Origin: Siphonodentalium dalli
Taxonomy: Eukaryota; Mollusca; Scaphopoda; Gadilida; Siphonodentaliidae
Assembly: GCA_032622095.1 (NCBI GenBank)
Contig: CP136069.1
Span: forward strand, 183,259,122 to 183,323,121
Direction: 5' to 3'
Length of the DNA: 64,000 nucleotides
The translations under genes were made by a program, and so were the position numbers. Shown piece by piece: positions 1 to 12,609 of this stretch. Under the pieces are notes generated by a model, which saw only the letters and a list, made by a program, of their open reading frames with translations, was not told where the DNA came from and did not search any database. Position 1 is the stretch's first letter. Each line of letters begins with the position of its first letter.

Positions 1-32
1 ACTGCATATTGTTGGCGGATATTCACAAAGTA

Positions 33-227
33 CAGTAATGCCCTAATTAATCGACTCCTTAACCACAGCATAATTATGGGTAACTTTTCAGGATTTAGTT
101 GGAAATATGGCTTGTTTCCGGGGAGAGCTTTCCAATGAATGGCAAGAAGCCATATTTCCGTCTAAATCCTGAAAAGTTACCCATAATTCTGCTGTGATTA
201 AGGAGTCGATTAATTAGGGCATTACTG
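33..227. repeat. Family D foldback MITE (TA-flanked)
   Basis: Near-perfect inverted repeat. The left arm starts CAGTAATGCCCTAATTAATC and the right arm ends with its complement, ATTACTG, with TA on both sides. The arms meet at a short centre near 120-127. There is no coding capacity. The TA flanks and CAGT ends suggest mobilisation by a Tc1/mariner-type transposase (inference). About ten more copies lie in the window. Confidence 0.85.
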
Positions 228-594
228 TATGGTCACAATTCAAAGGATAATATGATGCCAAATTGTTGTTCAATATATGTCATTTAGGGCCATATCATCT
301 GACCGTAACATCATATATGATATTTTACCTGTTTTGGCTACAAATGAGAGTTATAAAAACATAAGATAATATCAAAATTAATGATTTATTTTCTGCATTT
401 ATATTTGAATGAACAATGGTACTTTCTAGTTTCTCTTGAAAAAACATCTAATGAACTTAAATATTTTCATGACAATTTGTAGAAATTTTACTTATGATTG
501 GTAAGTCTTATCTTGTGACCACCGTTTGTCAAACTTGTTATCTGAATATTTCCTAAGGGTACTACTTGTCGGTGAGTATTTTGTACTGAAAGGG
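228..594. other. Intergenic or intronic stretch, nothing recognised
   Basis: AT-rich sequence with no convincing exon, RNA gene or repeat. It is probably intron upstream of the first visible exon. Confidence 0.4.
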
Positions 595-857
595 TTAACC
601 CTTCCATGACTGGAGCTTCCTGAAATTTTTTGAAAACCATGTGCCAATGTATTCTCTTACATATGCGAGTCTGCCATAGGGTGCCTCGCATATATAAGAG
701 AATGCATTGGCCTAACAATATTTGCACTGATCTTGTTAGCCAGTGCATTCTCTTATATATGCAAGTCTCCCAATGGGAGACTCGCATATTTAAGAGAATG
801 CACTGGCACAGGATCTTTAATGCTGCACCAGTGCAGTTCCCATCATGAAAGGGTTAA
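595..857. repeat. Family C TTAA MITE (CCCTTCCATGACTGGAGC ends)
   Basis: TTAA flanks at 595-598 and 854-857 enclose inverted ends (left TTAACCCTTCCATGACTGG, right CATCATGAAAGGGTTAA). Inside are two hairpins of the GCCAATGCATTCTC type, joined by an AT-rich spacer that reads CCTAACAATATTTGC. The TTAA target and CCC start are typical of piggyBac-type elements (family knowledge). No transposase is present. The right end lies 26 bp before the splice acceptor of exon 884. Confidence 0.85.
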
Positions 858-883
858 TATCTGATTGCCTAATTGTTTATTAG

Positions 884-1370
884 AGCGGGGCATGCAGAAG
901 CTAGTGATGACGAAGCTGTTTTAGAAGAAGAGCCAAGCAACAAAGCTCATGGAATTCGACATAAAAATAGAAATGGTGGAAAAGAACTAAATGGTGCTAA
1001 TGGTGATGATGCCTGGGCAAGCGATGATTCGCAGTCCAGGGACCCACAAACGGATCGAGACGGTCATAAAAGGAAGTCCCGAAAAGGACGACATCGGCAG
1101 CGCAGGAAAGACAGCGAAGGAAATGACATAAGTGGTGATGATAGTGAATTGAGTGGTGACGAGGATGAGAATGGGTGGAGTGAGGATGGCGAGGTTGATG
1201 CACATGGAAACAAAACTCACCATGGAAACAAGAGGAAGAATGGTAGGCGGGGCGGGAAGAAAGGTGACGGACAGGACGGTGGAGGTGATTCAGACGATGG
1301 GTCCGATATTGCTGATGGAGATGATCGTAGCGGAGGGAAAACACGCCGAGTGAAAGGAAAATCTGGCATG
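884..1370 (+). CDS. SPATA1-like gene, charged low-complexity exon
   Basis: An exon of 162 codons plus one leading base. The acceptor is TTTATTAG ending at 883 and the donor is ATG|GTATTG at 1370/1371. The encoded stretch is almost entirely D, E, G, N, K, R and S, with acidic runs such as SGDDSELSGDEDENG and basic runs such as GRRGGKKGDG. It is probably disordered; no domain or transmembrane segment is visible. It ends in phase 0 and the next exon starts in phase 0, which supports the join. Membership of the same gene as the coiled-coil exons rests on strand and phase, not on recognisable homology here. The donor is not ideal, so the exact end is uncertain. Upstream exons and the start codon are outside the window. 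Confidence 0.7.
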
Positions 1371-2353
1371 GTATTGTATTAAATTATCAGTATTTATTCC
1401 ACACCTGTTAACGCAAAGCACATGTATTCAACGCAATCCCAGCCATTGAATACATAGTGTTTATAACATAAGTGATATACAAGCCGGGACTACATGTACT
1501 TCCAGTTGACGTTGTTGCCAAGAGCGATGAATTACATAGCGTCAACGATCCACTTCGGGTGATGTGCAGATAATTACTGTGTCTTCATCACACTTAAATC
1601 ACAATAAAGATAGTTACAGTATCAATGGTGGCCACAATCATGGATTAAACAAGTCCGACACAAGGGTGTGGAACAAATACAGAACATAACTTGCAACATA
1701 ATCTCAAATCTTTTATCAAACTTGTTGTGGATGATGCATATAGTCACATTTCACTTAAGCTCCACTTTCATGAAATATATCCTTTCTTCTCGATCAAGAT
1801 GCACATTGTATTCTGTATTTATATGGTACCGATCAGGGTCGATCTCTACTCTGGCTATGCCTGTAGAGGTCATATTCCACCCATTCAAAACCTGGAAATT
1901 TTTTCATGTTCTTATATGTTCTGACAGGGAACTTAATCTATCATTGAAAGAACAAAGCAGGGAATATATTTCTTAGTTAATACATGTTTAACTGTAGGGG
2001 ATGGTACCAGCTCAATATTACATGATTTTGGTGACTTTTGTAAGCCAATTTCGCAATAAACACTGGATTCAGTACCCATGAAATTCCATGATTGTTAGCG
2101 AGCAAAGCAAAATCTACTCATCTTGAGATACATGTATAAACCAGCCCTGCATGGATTTTGGATATGTTCTTACTAATTCTGTTTATCTGTGATGTTTGAG
2201 TCTCCTATCCCTTTGCTTGTACTGCTATAACCTTACTTATGTGTCAAAAGTCATTTTGTTTGGAAAGTCGCAAAGAACAAAACAGTAATTTTGCTCATAT
2301 GTTTGGCAATTATCTCTGGTTTCATTTGCCTCTCACTATGGTATTAAAGATTA
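1371..2353. other. Intron sequence, nothing recognised
   Basis: About 1 kb of unique-looking intron sequence. Short open frames at 1668-1976 and 1691-1924 have no coding character. Family D and B MITEs follow before the next exon. Confidence 0.5.
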
Positions 2354-2449
2354 CAGTAATGTCATAAATAATCGACTCCTTAACCACAGCAGAATTATGG
2401 GCATAATTCTGCTGTGGTTTAAAGGAGTCGATTATTTAGGGCATTACTG
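2354..2449. repeat. Family D foldback MITE, short form
   Basis: TA-flanked. It starts CAGTAATGTCATAAATAATC and ends in GGGCATTACTG. Most of each arm is missing, leaving a 96-bp hairpin that keeps the ends and the ATTATGGG segment. Confidence 0.8.
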
Positions 2450-2563
2450 TAATTAATACAAAAAAATTCTCATTCTCAACTCCCATGAACCATGAAATAC
2501 TGTGAACATTAAGAATGGCTGTACTCATAATACAGATTTCCAGAAAATTTCAAGTGATATGTA

Positions 2564-2812
2564 TTAACCCTTTGAGTGCCAGGTCGATTTTTGTATCAAC
2601 CCATATACCCTGTGCCAATGCATTCTCTTATATATGCGAGTCGACCATAGGTCGCCTCGCATATATAAGAGAATGCATTGGCCTAACAATTTTTTTTTAT
2701 TTTTTTTTTTACAATTTTTTACAGTTTTAATAATTTATTCTTATATTCTTTAACAGACTTATTTTGTAGGTTTAGGGCCGATGACATCGGCCCCTGGCAC
2801 TCAAAGGGTTAA
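2564..2812. repeat. Family B TTAA MITE (CCCTTTGAGTGCCAGG ends)
   Basis: TTAA at 2564-2567 and 2809-2812. The terminal inverted repeat is CCCTTTGAGTGCCAGG against CCCTGGCACTCAAAGGG. It has a single GCCAATGCATTCTC hairpin followed by a T-rich tract. The right end is 70 bp before the acceptor of exon 2883. Confidence 0.85.
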
Positions 2813-2882
2813 AATATGTAGAACTCAAAATTCTCCAAATTTCTCATAATAATATTTCATCTCATTTGTTTGAACACAACAG

Positions 2883-2934
2883 AATGGTGAATACGACAAA
2901 CCAGGCTACGAAGATGACTCTGACCTTACTGAAA
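2883..2934 (+). CDS. SPATA1-like gene, short acidic exon
   Basis: A 52-bp exon with acceptor ACAACAG ending at 2882 and a consensus donor A|GTAAGT at 2935. It encodes NGEYDKPGYEDDSDLTE plus one base. It begins in phase 0, matching the end of the preceding exon. It ends one base into a codon, and exon 12929 supplies the other two bases (AA, giving Lys). The agreement on both sides is the main evidence that it is real. The acidic composition continues the preceding disordered region. Confidence 0.7.
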
Positions 2935-3649
2935 GTAAGTACTAATTAAGTCAAGACAACTCAACTTCCGAGCCTTCATTCTTTTATGGTTATGTTTCCA
3001 TGATTCCTCCAGCCATATTATCTCTAGTGCCAGCGACATGAAAATATCTCTGCTGCCGGAATTGTAAAATGGCTGAGCCGCATGCATGGGCTTATATGTC
3101 AAGCACAACTGTATTGTGAATCGCAAAGAATGAAAACATATTGCCTATACTTGCATGGACATGACATGGTTAATATGTTAATAATGTGCTTATGCATTCA
3201 TTTCTTGTTATATTATCAGAACACCCCTCTGAATGTGTAATAGACTATTCAATGTATGCTTTTATATAACTGAATGGGAGAATCCATTCAGTGTTGAAAG
3301 GTTTAAAGTCATAAAATTTGTTTATTTCGACACGACTCTATCTCGGACATCGCCGACATTTGTCAATATATACACATAACCTGTAGATGAGAATAGAAAT
3401 TAGTTATATTTAATAGAAATATAGCTCCCATATTAATCTATTGATATCACCATGAGTATGTTTTAATTTCAACACAAATTTGTATCATGATTTATAATAA
3501 TGCAAGTAAGGTTAACCTGACCAATTCACTAGGATTTTGAATTATTCCTGCCGCACATTAATCGGACGCTCACACAATGGATAATATGAAAGTGAAAAAT
3601 TCTATATATGCTTTTGAAAACTTAAATTGCGAGTGCAAATGCGTGCAAG

Positions 3650-4016
3650 AGTTATTATACGCCCATTTTGGAACAGTTGAGGCATCCATCCATCTGTGCA
3701 TCTATCTGTCTGTTCACTTTTTTTTCATTTCTGAACTGAATTGAATGAAATTTGGTATACGGGTTTAGCACAAAATACAAGTCAAGTACGGTTTCCGTTC
3801 GCCAATTTTCACCAGAGTTACGGCCCTATTTGTTGGAATTTACATTCAATTTTCGTCTGAACTGACTGGAATGAAATTTGGAATGTGTGTTTACTAGCCC
3901 TAAAATACAGGCAAAGTTTGAATTTGGGTTTCGCCCATCAATTTTCATGAGAGTTATGGCCCTTTGTTGAAATTACCACAGGCGTATTTTCCCACACCCT
4001 AGCGATGCTCTTGTTT
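3650..4016. repeat. Dispersed repeat with TACGCCC start and GCTCTTGTT end
   Basis: Contains two diverged sub-repeats, each with GAATGAAATTTGG, TTTTCAC/TGAGAGTTA and GGCCCT. It ends ACCACAGGCGTATTTTCCC...GCGATGCTCTTGTT. Related copies occur near 17270-17520, 27620-27848 plus 28910-29250, and 37320-38240. No open frame is present and the element class is not known to me. This copy is useful because it shows two insertion sites in the unoccupied state. Confidence 0.65.
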
Positions 4017-4765
4017 TCTCTTGTCTGCGGGAGAAGAACTAAACAGTAACCATTGCTTAGTTATATTTTACCTTAACATGAATCATTAATTCAATTCAGA
4101 CTTCAGAAATTTCTATATATATATATTAAATATACCTGTGGTAGAGCTTTAGGAGTATGATTTAATGACATGCCACATATGCCATTCTCACATTAATATT
4201 AAAACTGTTTGGCTGGTCTCTACAACATATCGTTTGTTATATGAGACTTTTTATATTTTTCTAATTATGTAACAACAAGAATCAATAATGGTTGACGCTT
4301 GAGACTTGAACATTGTTTCCTTGTATCATAATGTTTGTAACTAGAGTCAAGATTTATTATTTATAGATGTTACATTTGTATCAATTGAATTGATGTGTGT
4401 CCCCTGGGGATGTTGATGTAGACTGCAGTGCATTCAGTTTAGGCGACCTTTAAGTAACCATGTAGAATGCATTGTCTCAAAAGTCTGAATCAACATAAAT
4501 ACTTAACCCTTTCTCTATTACAAGTAAGTGGATTTTCCAACTCAGTTATATAAAAGTATATATTGCAATGGTCTATTATTCATTTGGAGGGGTGTTCAGG
4601 TAATACAGAAGACACACAGACAATTTTTAGATCATAAAAGTTATGATGGATTGCTATTATTCATTGGGAAATGTTCAGATAATAAGTTCAACAAACAACG
4701 TAATATAGTAAAGAAAGGACTAAGGATGACTTATCTCCTCCGGGCAACTAAATAACTATACACCC
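4017..4765. other. Intron sequence, nothing recognised
   Basis: AT-rich intron sequence. A 75-codon open frame at 4528-4755 shows no coding character. No hairpins or tandem repeats stand out. Confidence 0.45.
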
Positions 4766-4769
4766 AGCC

Positions 4770-4887
4770 CAAAAGATGGGGGGGGGGGGGTATACTGGAT
4801 TACATGGGTCCGTCTGTCTGTGTGCGTGTCCCCTCATATATCTCAACCGATGAAATTTGGTATGCAAGTTTGGCATCAGGAGGGCTT
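4770..4887. repeat. Fragment of polyG/TATAC dispersed repeat
   Basis: A run of about 12 G is followed by GTATACTGGATT and a TCCGTCTGTCTGTG stretch. This is the reverse complement of the CAATCCAGTATACCCCCC ends seen in every unit of the 51-60 kb array. It is truncated by the next MITE. Confidence 0.6.
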
Positions 4888-5286
4888 TTAACCCTTTACC
4901 CAACAGAAGGGCCCTGTGCCAATGCATTCTCTTATATATGCAAGTCGACCATAGGTCGCCTCGCATATATAAGAGAATGCATTGGCTTAACACATTAAAA
5001 ATTATAAAATTGTTAAAGAATGTAAGAAAAAATGGTAAAAAGTGTTAAAAACAGATTTTTTTAGGCCAATGCATTCTCTTATATATGCGAGGCGACCTAT
5101 GGTCGACTCGCATATATAAGAGAATGCATTGGCACAGGGCATAACTGTAACTATCACAATGTGGTCAAGGAGCCGGTTCCAATGATATCCATATTTGTAT
5201 GGTTCTATTGAGACAGACCGAAGATATTTTAGGCTGTTGAAGCTTTATTTGGCCGGTTTTGGCCGGTTTGTTGGGTAAAGGGTTAA
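4888..5286. repeat. Family A TTAA MITE (CCCTTTACCCAACA ends), reverse orientation
   Basis: TTAA at both ends, with terminal CCCTTTACCCAACA against TGTTGGGTAAAGGG. It has two long hairpins with GCCAATGCATTCTC arms, separated by a spacer containing GTAAGAAAAAATGG. The unique side region contains CCAATGATATCC and GAAGATATTTTAGG. It is non-coding and lies inverted relative to the copy at 5592-5982. Confidence 0.88.
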
Positions 5287-5591
5287 GAGAGGATTCATTG
5301 ACATTACTTACTAGTATTCACATTTTCTGTTCAAGAGTTATCCCTCTTTGTTTATCTGAAAATGTTGGATTTCTGTCCATCCGCTCATATATTTCAACCA
5401 TGGGTTGTCGGATCTCGATGAAATTGGGTATGCAGGTTTGACATCAGGAGGGCTATCAAAAGAGGGTTCAGTGACATTGCTCACTTTTTCCGTGCTAACA
5501 AGATACAGTGCTCTCTATTGTACGCTATTGGTAGGCTACGAATGTTTTTGCACGGATTTATGTTCTAAAAATAACTCCTAAAACTGTCCCA

Positions 5592-5982
5592 TTAACCCTT
5601 TACCCAACAAACCGGCCAAAAACGGCCAAATAAAGCTGCAACAGCCTAAATTATCTTGGGTCTGTCTCAATAAAACCATACAAATATGGATATCATTGGA
5701 ACCGGCTCATTGACCACATTGTGATGGTTACAGTTATGCCCTGTGCCAATGCATTCTCTTATATATGCGAGTCGACCATAGGTCGCCTCGCCTATATAAG
5801 AGAATGCATTGGCCTAAAAAAAATCTTTTTTTAACCCTTTTTACCATTTTTTCTTACATTCTTTAACAATTTTAATGTGTTAAGCCAATGCATTCTCTTA
5901 TATATGCGAGGCGACCTATGGTCGACTCGCATATATAAGAGAATGCATTGGCACAGGGCCGTTCTGTTGGGTAAAGGGTTAA
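5592..5982. repeat. Family A TTAA MITE, forward orientation
   Basis: Same architecture as the copy at 4888-5286, in the opposite orientation, about 305 bp away. TTAA flanks are at 5592-5595 and 5979-5982. The left end reads CCCTTTACCCAACAAACC. Confidence 0.88.
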
Positions 5983-6129
5983 TGTCATAACAAATTCAAA
6001 ATAAAATTGATATCAACTGATAGAAACTTTTCTGACATGTGTCCACGATTCATATCTATTATGTTATACCCTGGGATCTATATAAAACTTGAAGAGATAT
6101 ACTATCTTCATGAAAGGAAATTGAGTCCC

Positions 6130-9100
6130 TCGTCATTTTGTGAATGTTATAATTATATCTCATGAAATATTGAATCTTCCCTCATGTTGTGAATGACATA
6201 TCTCATGAATGATTGCATCCCAGGGGATGGCAGTAAGACAGTCTAGTCTGACTATGCCACCCCCTCGAATATACAATATAATATTTGTCAAATGTATTAT
6301 TCATTAATATGTGTATATTGAAATAAAATATCCTATCCCATCTCATGTTGTGCATGATATATCTCATGAATGATTGCATCCCATCTCATGTTGTGCATGA
6401 TATATCTCATGAATTATTGCATCCCATCTCATGGTGTGGATATATCTCATGAATTATTGCATCCCATCTCGTGGTGTGGATATATCTCATGAATTATTGC
6501 ATCCCATCTCATGGTGTGGATATATCTCATGAATGATTGCATCCCATCTCATGGTGTGGATATATCTCATGAATTATTGCATCCCATCTCATGTTGTGCA
6601 TGATATATCTCATGAATTATTGCATCCCATCTCATGGTGTGGATATATCTCATGAATTATTGCATCCCATCTCATGGTGTGAATGATATATCTCATGAAT
6701 GATTGCATCCCATCTCATGGTGTGGATATATCTCATGAATTATTGCATCCCATCTCATGGTGTGGATATATCTCATGAATTATTGCATCCCATCTCATGT
6801 TGTGCATGATATATCTCATGAATTATTGCATCCCATCTCATGGTGTGGATATATCTCATGAATTATTGCATCCCATCTCATGGTGTGGATATATCTCATG
6901 AAATAGAGCATCCCATCTCATGTTGTGCATGATATATCTCATGAATTATTGCATCCCATCTCATGGTGTGGATATATCTCATGAATTATTGCATCCCATC
7001 TCATGGTGTGAATGATATATCTCATGAATGATTGCATCCCATCTCATGGTGTGGATATATCTCATGAATTATTGCATCCCATCTCATGGTGTGGATATAT
7101 CTCATGAATTATTGCATCCCATCTCATGGTGTGGATATATCTCATGAAATAGAGCATCCCATCTCATGTTGTGCATGATATATCTCATGAATTATTGCAT
7201 CCCATCTCATGGTGTGGATATATCTCATGAAATAGAGCATCCCATCTCATGTTGTGCATGATATATCTCATGAATTATTGCATCCCATCTCATGGTGTGG
7301 ATATATCTCATGAAATAGAGCATCCCATCTCATGGTGTGAATGATATATCTCATGAATTATTGCATCCCATCTCATGGTGTGGATATATCTCATGAAATA
7401 GAGCATCCCATCTCATGTTGTGAATGATATATCTCATGAATTATTGCATCCCATCTCATGGTGTGAATGATATATCTCATGAATGATTGCATCCCATCTC
7501 ATGGTGTGGATATATCTCATGAATGATTGCATCCCATCTCATGGTGTGGATGACATATCTCATGAATTATTGCATCCCATCTCATGGTGTGAATGATATA
7601 TCTCATGAATGATTGCATCCCATCTCATGGTGTGGATATATCTCATGAATGATTGCATCCCATCTCATGTTGTGCATGATATATCTCATGAATGATTGCA
7701 TCCCATCTCATGGTGTGGATATATCTCATGAATGATTGCATCCCATCTCATGTTGTGGATGATATATCTCATGAATTATTGCATCCCATCTCATGGTGTG
7801 GATATATCTCATGAATGATTGCATCCCATCTCATGTTGTGGATATATCTCATGAATTATTGCATCCCATCTCATGGTGTGGATATATCTCATGAATTATT
7901 GCATCCCATCTCATGTTGTGCATGATATATCTCATGAATGATTGCATCCCATCTCATGGTGTGGATATATCTCATGAATTATTGCATCCCATCTCATGGT
8001 GTGGATATATCTCATGAATTATTGCATCCCATCTCATGTTGTGCATGATATATCTCATGAATGATTGCATCCCATCTCATGGTGTGGATATATCTCATGA
8101 ATTATTGCATCCCATCTCATGGTGTGGATATATCTCATGAATTATTGCATCCCATCTCATGGTGTGAATGATATATCTCATGAATGATTGCATCCCATCT
8201 CATGGTGTGGATATATCTCATGAATGATTGCATCCCATCTCATGTTGTGGATGATATATCTCATTAATTATTGCATCCCATCTCATGTTGTGCATGATAT
8301 ATCTCATGAATGATTGCATCCCATCTCATGGTGTGGATATATCTCATGAATTATTGCATCCCATCTCATGGTGTGGATATATCTCATGAATTATTGCATC
8401 CCATCTCATGTTGTGCATGATATATCTCATGAATGATTGCATCCCATCTCATGGTGTGGATATATCTCATGAATTATTGCATCCCATCTCATGGTGTGAA
8501 TGATATATCTCATGAATGATTGCATCCCATCTCATGGTGTGGACATATCTCATGAATGATTGCATCCCATCTCATGTTGTGCATGATATATCTCATGAAT
8601 GATTGCATCCCATCTCATGGTGTGGATATATCTCATGAATTATTGCATCCCATCTCATGGTGTGGATATATCTCATGAATTATTGCATCCCATCTCATGT
8701 TGTGGATATATCTCATGAATTATTGCATCCCATCTCATGGTGTGGATATATCTCATGAATTATTGCATCCCATCTCATGGTGTGGATATATCTCATGAAT
8801 TATTGCATCCCATCTCATGTTGTGCATGATATATCTCATGAAATATTGAATCCTCCCTCATGTTGTGGATATATCTCATGAATGATTGCATCCCATCTCA
8901 TGGTGTGGATATATCTCATGAATTATTGCATCCCATCTCATGGTGTGAATGATATATCTCATGAATTATTGCATCCCATCTCATGGTGTGGATATATCTC
9001 ATGAAATAGAGCATCCCATCTCATGGTGTGAATGATATATCTCATGAATTATTGCATCCCATCTCATGGTGTGGATATATCTCATGAATTATTGCATCCC

Positions 9101-11778
9101 ATCTCATGGTGTGGATATATCTCATGAATTATTGCATCCCATCTCTTGGTGTGAATGATATATCTCATGAAATAGAGCATCCCATATCATGGTGTGGATA
9201 TATCTCATGAATTATTGCATCCCATCTCATGGTGTGGATATATCTCATGAATTATTGCATCCCATCTCATGGTGTGGATATATCTCATGAATTATTGCAT
9301 CCCATCTCATGGTGTGCATGATATATCTCATGAATTATTGCATCCCATCTCATGGTGTGGATATATCTCATGAATTATTGCATCCCATCTCATGGTGTGG
9401 ATATATCTCATGAATTATTGCATCCCATCTCATGGTGTGGATATATCTCATGAATTATTGCATCCCATCTCATGGTGTGGATATATCTCATGAATTATTG
9501 CATCCCATCTCATGTTGTGGATATATCTCATGAATTATTGCATCCCATCTCATGGTGTGGATATATCTCATGAATTATTGCATCCCATCTCATGGTGTGG
9601 ATATATCTCATGAATTATTGCATCCCATCTCATGGTGTGGATATATCTCATGAATTATTGCATCCCATCTCATGGTGTGGATATATCTCATGAATTATTG
9701 CATCCCATCTCATGGTGTGGATATATCTCATGAATTATTGCATCCCATCTCATGGTGTGGATATATCTCATGAATTATTGCAGCCCATCTCATGGTGTGG
9801 ATATATCTCATGAATTATTGCATCCCATCTCATGGTGTGGATATATCTCATGAATTATTGCATCCCATCTCATGGTGTGGATATATCTCATGAATTATTG
9901 CATCCCATCTCATGGTGTGGATATATCTCATGAATTATTGCATCCCATCTCATGGTGTGGATATATCATGAATTATTGCATCCCATCTCATGTTGTGGAT
10001 ATATCATGAATTATTGCATCCCATCTCATGGTGTGGATATATCTCATGAATTATTGCATCCCATCTCATGGTGTGGATATATCTCATGAATTATTGCATC
10101 CCATCTCATGGTGTGGATATATCTCATGAATTATTGCATCCCATCTCATGGTGTGAATGATATATCTCATGAATTATTGCATCCCATCTCGTGGTGTGGA
10201 TATATCTCATGAATTATTGCATCCCATCTCATGTTGTGCATGATATATCTCATGAATGATTGCATCCCATCTCATGGTGTGGATATATCTCATGAATTAT
10301 TGCATCCCATCTCATGGTGTGGATATATCTCATGAATTATTGCATCCCATCTCATGTTGTGGATATATCTCATGAATTATTGCATCCCATCTCATGGTGT
10401 GAATGATATATCTCATGAATTATTGCATCCCATCTCGTGGTGTGGATATATCTCATGAATTATTGCATCCCATCTCATGTTGTGCATGATATATCTCATG
10501 AATTATTGCATCCCATCTCATGGTGTGGATATATCTCATGAATGATTGCATCCCATCTCATGTTGTGAATGATATATCTCATGAATTATTGCATCCCATC
10601 TCATGGTGTGGATATATCTCATGAATTATTGCATCCCATCTCATGGTGTGAATGATATATCTCATGATTTATTGCATCCCATCTCGTGGTGTGGATATAT
10701 CTCATGAATTATTGCATCCCATCTCATGTTGTGCATGATATATCTCATGAATTATTGCATCCCATCTCATGGTGTGGATATATCTCATGAATGATTGCAT
10801 CCCATCTCATGTTGTGAATGATATATCTCATGAATTATTGCATCCCATCTCATGGTGTGGATATATCTCATGAATTATTGCATCCCATCTCATGGTGTGG
10901 ATATATCTCATGAATTATTGCATCCCATCTCATGTTGTGCATGATATATCTCATGAATTATTGCATCCCATCTCATGTTGTGGATATATCTCATGAATTA
11001 TTGCATCCCATCTCATGGTGTGGATATATCTCATGAATGATTGCATCCCATCTCATGGTGTGGATATATTTCATGAATGATTGCATCCCATCTCATGGTG
11101 TGAATGATATATCTCATGAATTATTGCATCCCATCTCATGGTGTGGATATATCTCATGAATTATTGCATTCCATCTCATGTTGTGGATATATCTCATGAA
11201 TTATTGCATCCCATCTCATGGTGTGGATATATCTCATGAATTATTGCATCCCATCTCATGGTGTGGATATATCTCATGAAATAGAGCATCCCATCTCATG
11301 TTGTGCATGATATATCTCATGAATTATTGCATCCCATCTCATGGTGTGGATATATCTCATGAATTAGTGCATCCCATCTCATGTTGTGCATGATATATCT
11401 CATGAATTATTGCATCCCATCTCATGGTGTGGATATATCTCATGAAATAGAGCATCCCATCTCATGTTGTGCATGATATATCTCATGAATTATTGCATCC
11501 CATCTCATGGTGTGGATATATCTCATGAAATAGTGCATCCCATCTCATGTTGTGCATGATATATCTCATGAATTATTGCATCCCATCTCATGGTGTGGAT
11601 ATATCTCATGAAATAGAGCATCCCATCTCATGTTGTGCATGATATATCTCATGAATTATTGCATCCCATCTCATGGTGTGGATATATCTCATGAATTATT
11701 GCATCCCATCTCATGGTGTGGATATATCTCATGAATTATTGCATCCCATCTCATGGTGTGGATATATCTCATGAAATA
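6130..11778. repeat. 5.6-kb minisatellite of 40/43-bp monomers
   Basis: A continuous array fills most of the intron between exons 2883 and 12929. The commonest 40-bp monomer contains TCTCATGAATTATTGCATCC then CATCTCATGGTGTGGATA. A 43-bp form has TTGTGCATGATAT or GTGTGAATGATAT instead of GTGTGGATAT. Other variants are GAATGATTGC, GAAATAGAGC and CTCGTGG. The array proper begins near 6336; a degenerate first section at 6160-6225 is separated from it by about 110 bp of other sequence. Monomers carry the palindrome TCATGA. No ORF of note crosses it. Confidence 0.95.
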
Positions 11779-12086
11779 TTTGACTGAATGTAATGAAATA
11801 TGCCTGCATATGTCTATCGTATCTGATATGGTAATATTAACCCTCAACATGATGTGAATCTCACCACTATGGTGATCAGATGCTGTTAAATAATAATCAA
11901 GCTTATATTATAGACCGTAAATAGTTAATTTCACTATTCTGTATTATATATTCAAATGCTCCTTCTGTCCATAAGTCTGGTGTGAATTTCCCATCTGATA
12001 TGGTGATAGCAAAGCTTGGGGGAAACTATATCAACATCATGCAAGTCTCATCCATTAATTCTTCGGGGAGTTGTGGCCATTGTTGG
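11779..12086. other. Intron sequence, nothing recognised
   Basis: AT-rich flank of the minisatellite with no feature that I can support. Confidence 0.4.
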
Positions 12087-12520
12087 ACTTTCATGACTGG
12101 AGCTTCCTCAGATTTTGCCTGTGCCAATGCATTCTCTTATATATGCGAGTCTCCCATAGGGAGCCTCGAATATATAAGAGAACACATTGTCCTAACAATA
12201 TTTACCTTAACCTTGTAAGCCTATGTGAGACTCGCATATATGAGAATACATTGGCCTAACATTATTTACCTTGTTATCCTATGTGAGACTCGCATATATA
12301 AGAGAATACATTGGCCTAACAATATTTGCCTTCATGTTGTAAGCCTATATATGTGAGACTCGCATATATGAGAATATATTGGCCTAACAATATTTGCCTT
12401 GACATTGTAAGCCTATGTGAGACTTGCATATATAAGAGAATACATTGGCCTAACAATATTTACCTTGTCCTTGTAAGCCAGTGCATTCTCTTATATATAC
12501 GAGGCTCGAGATCCCTATGG
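12087..12520. repeat. Family C MITE derivative with about 60-bp internal tandem repeats
   Basis: Starts with ACTTTCATGACTGGAGC, lacking the TTAACC lead, and enters a GCCAATGCATTCTC hairpin. From about 12216 to 12475 the segment containing GTGAGACTCGCATATA, ATACATTGGCC and TAACAATATTTACC repeats about four times at 60-65 bp. Part of the second hairpin follows (GTGCATTCTCTTATATATAC). No clear right terminus is seen. Confidence 0.7.
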
Positions 12521-12609
12521 GAGAATGGTAAAAGTGATTACAAACACTGTCATTCAGTAGATATTAATAGTTCCTGGTAGATATGTAACAGAGATGTTAA
12601 TCTGAAAGG

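Noticed and set aside
488-848. Short open frames on both strands with QCILLYMR and RIYKRMHW peptides, here and in about 20 other places
   Set aside because: They are the six-frame reading of the shared MITE hairpin. Because the hairpin is its own complement, the same peptide appears on both strands. No splice or codon evidence.
987-1344. Minus-strand open frames opposite exon 884-1370
   Set aside because: Shadows of the biased GAT/GGT-rich coding strand; His- and Ser-rich with no family resemblance.
6336-11775. Array resembling CRISPR repeats and spacers
   Set aside because: There are no unique spacers. The whole 40/43-bp period repeats, and the context is a eukaryotic intron, so it is a minisatellite.
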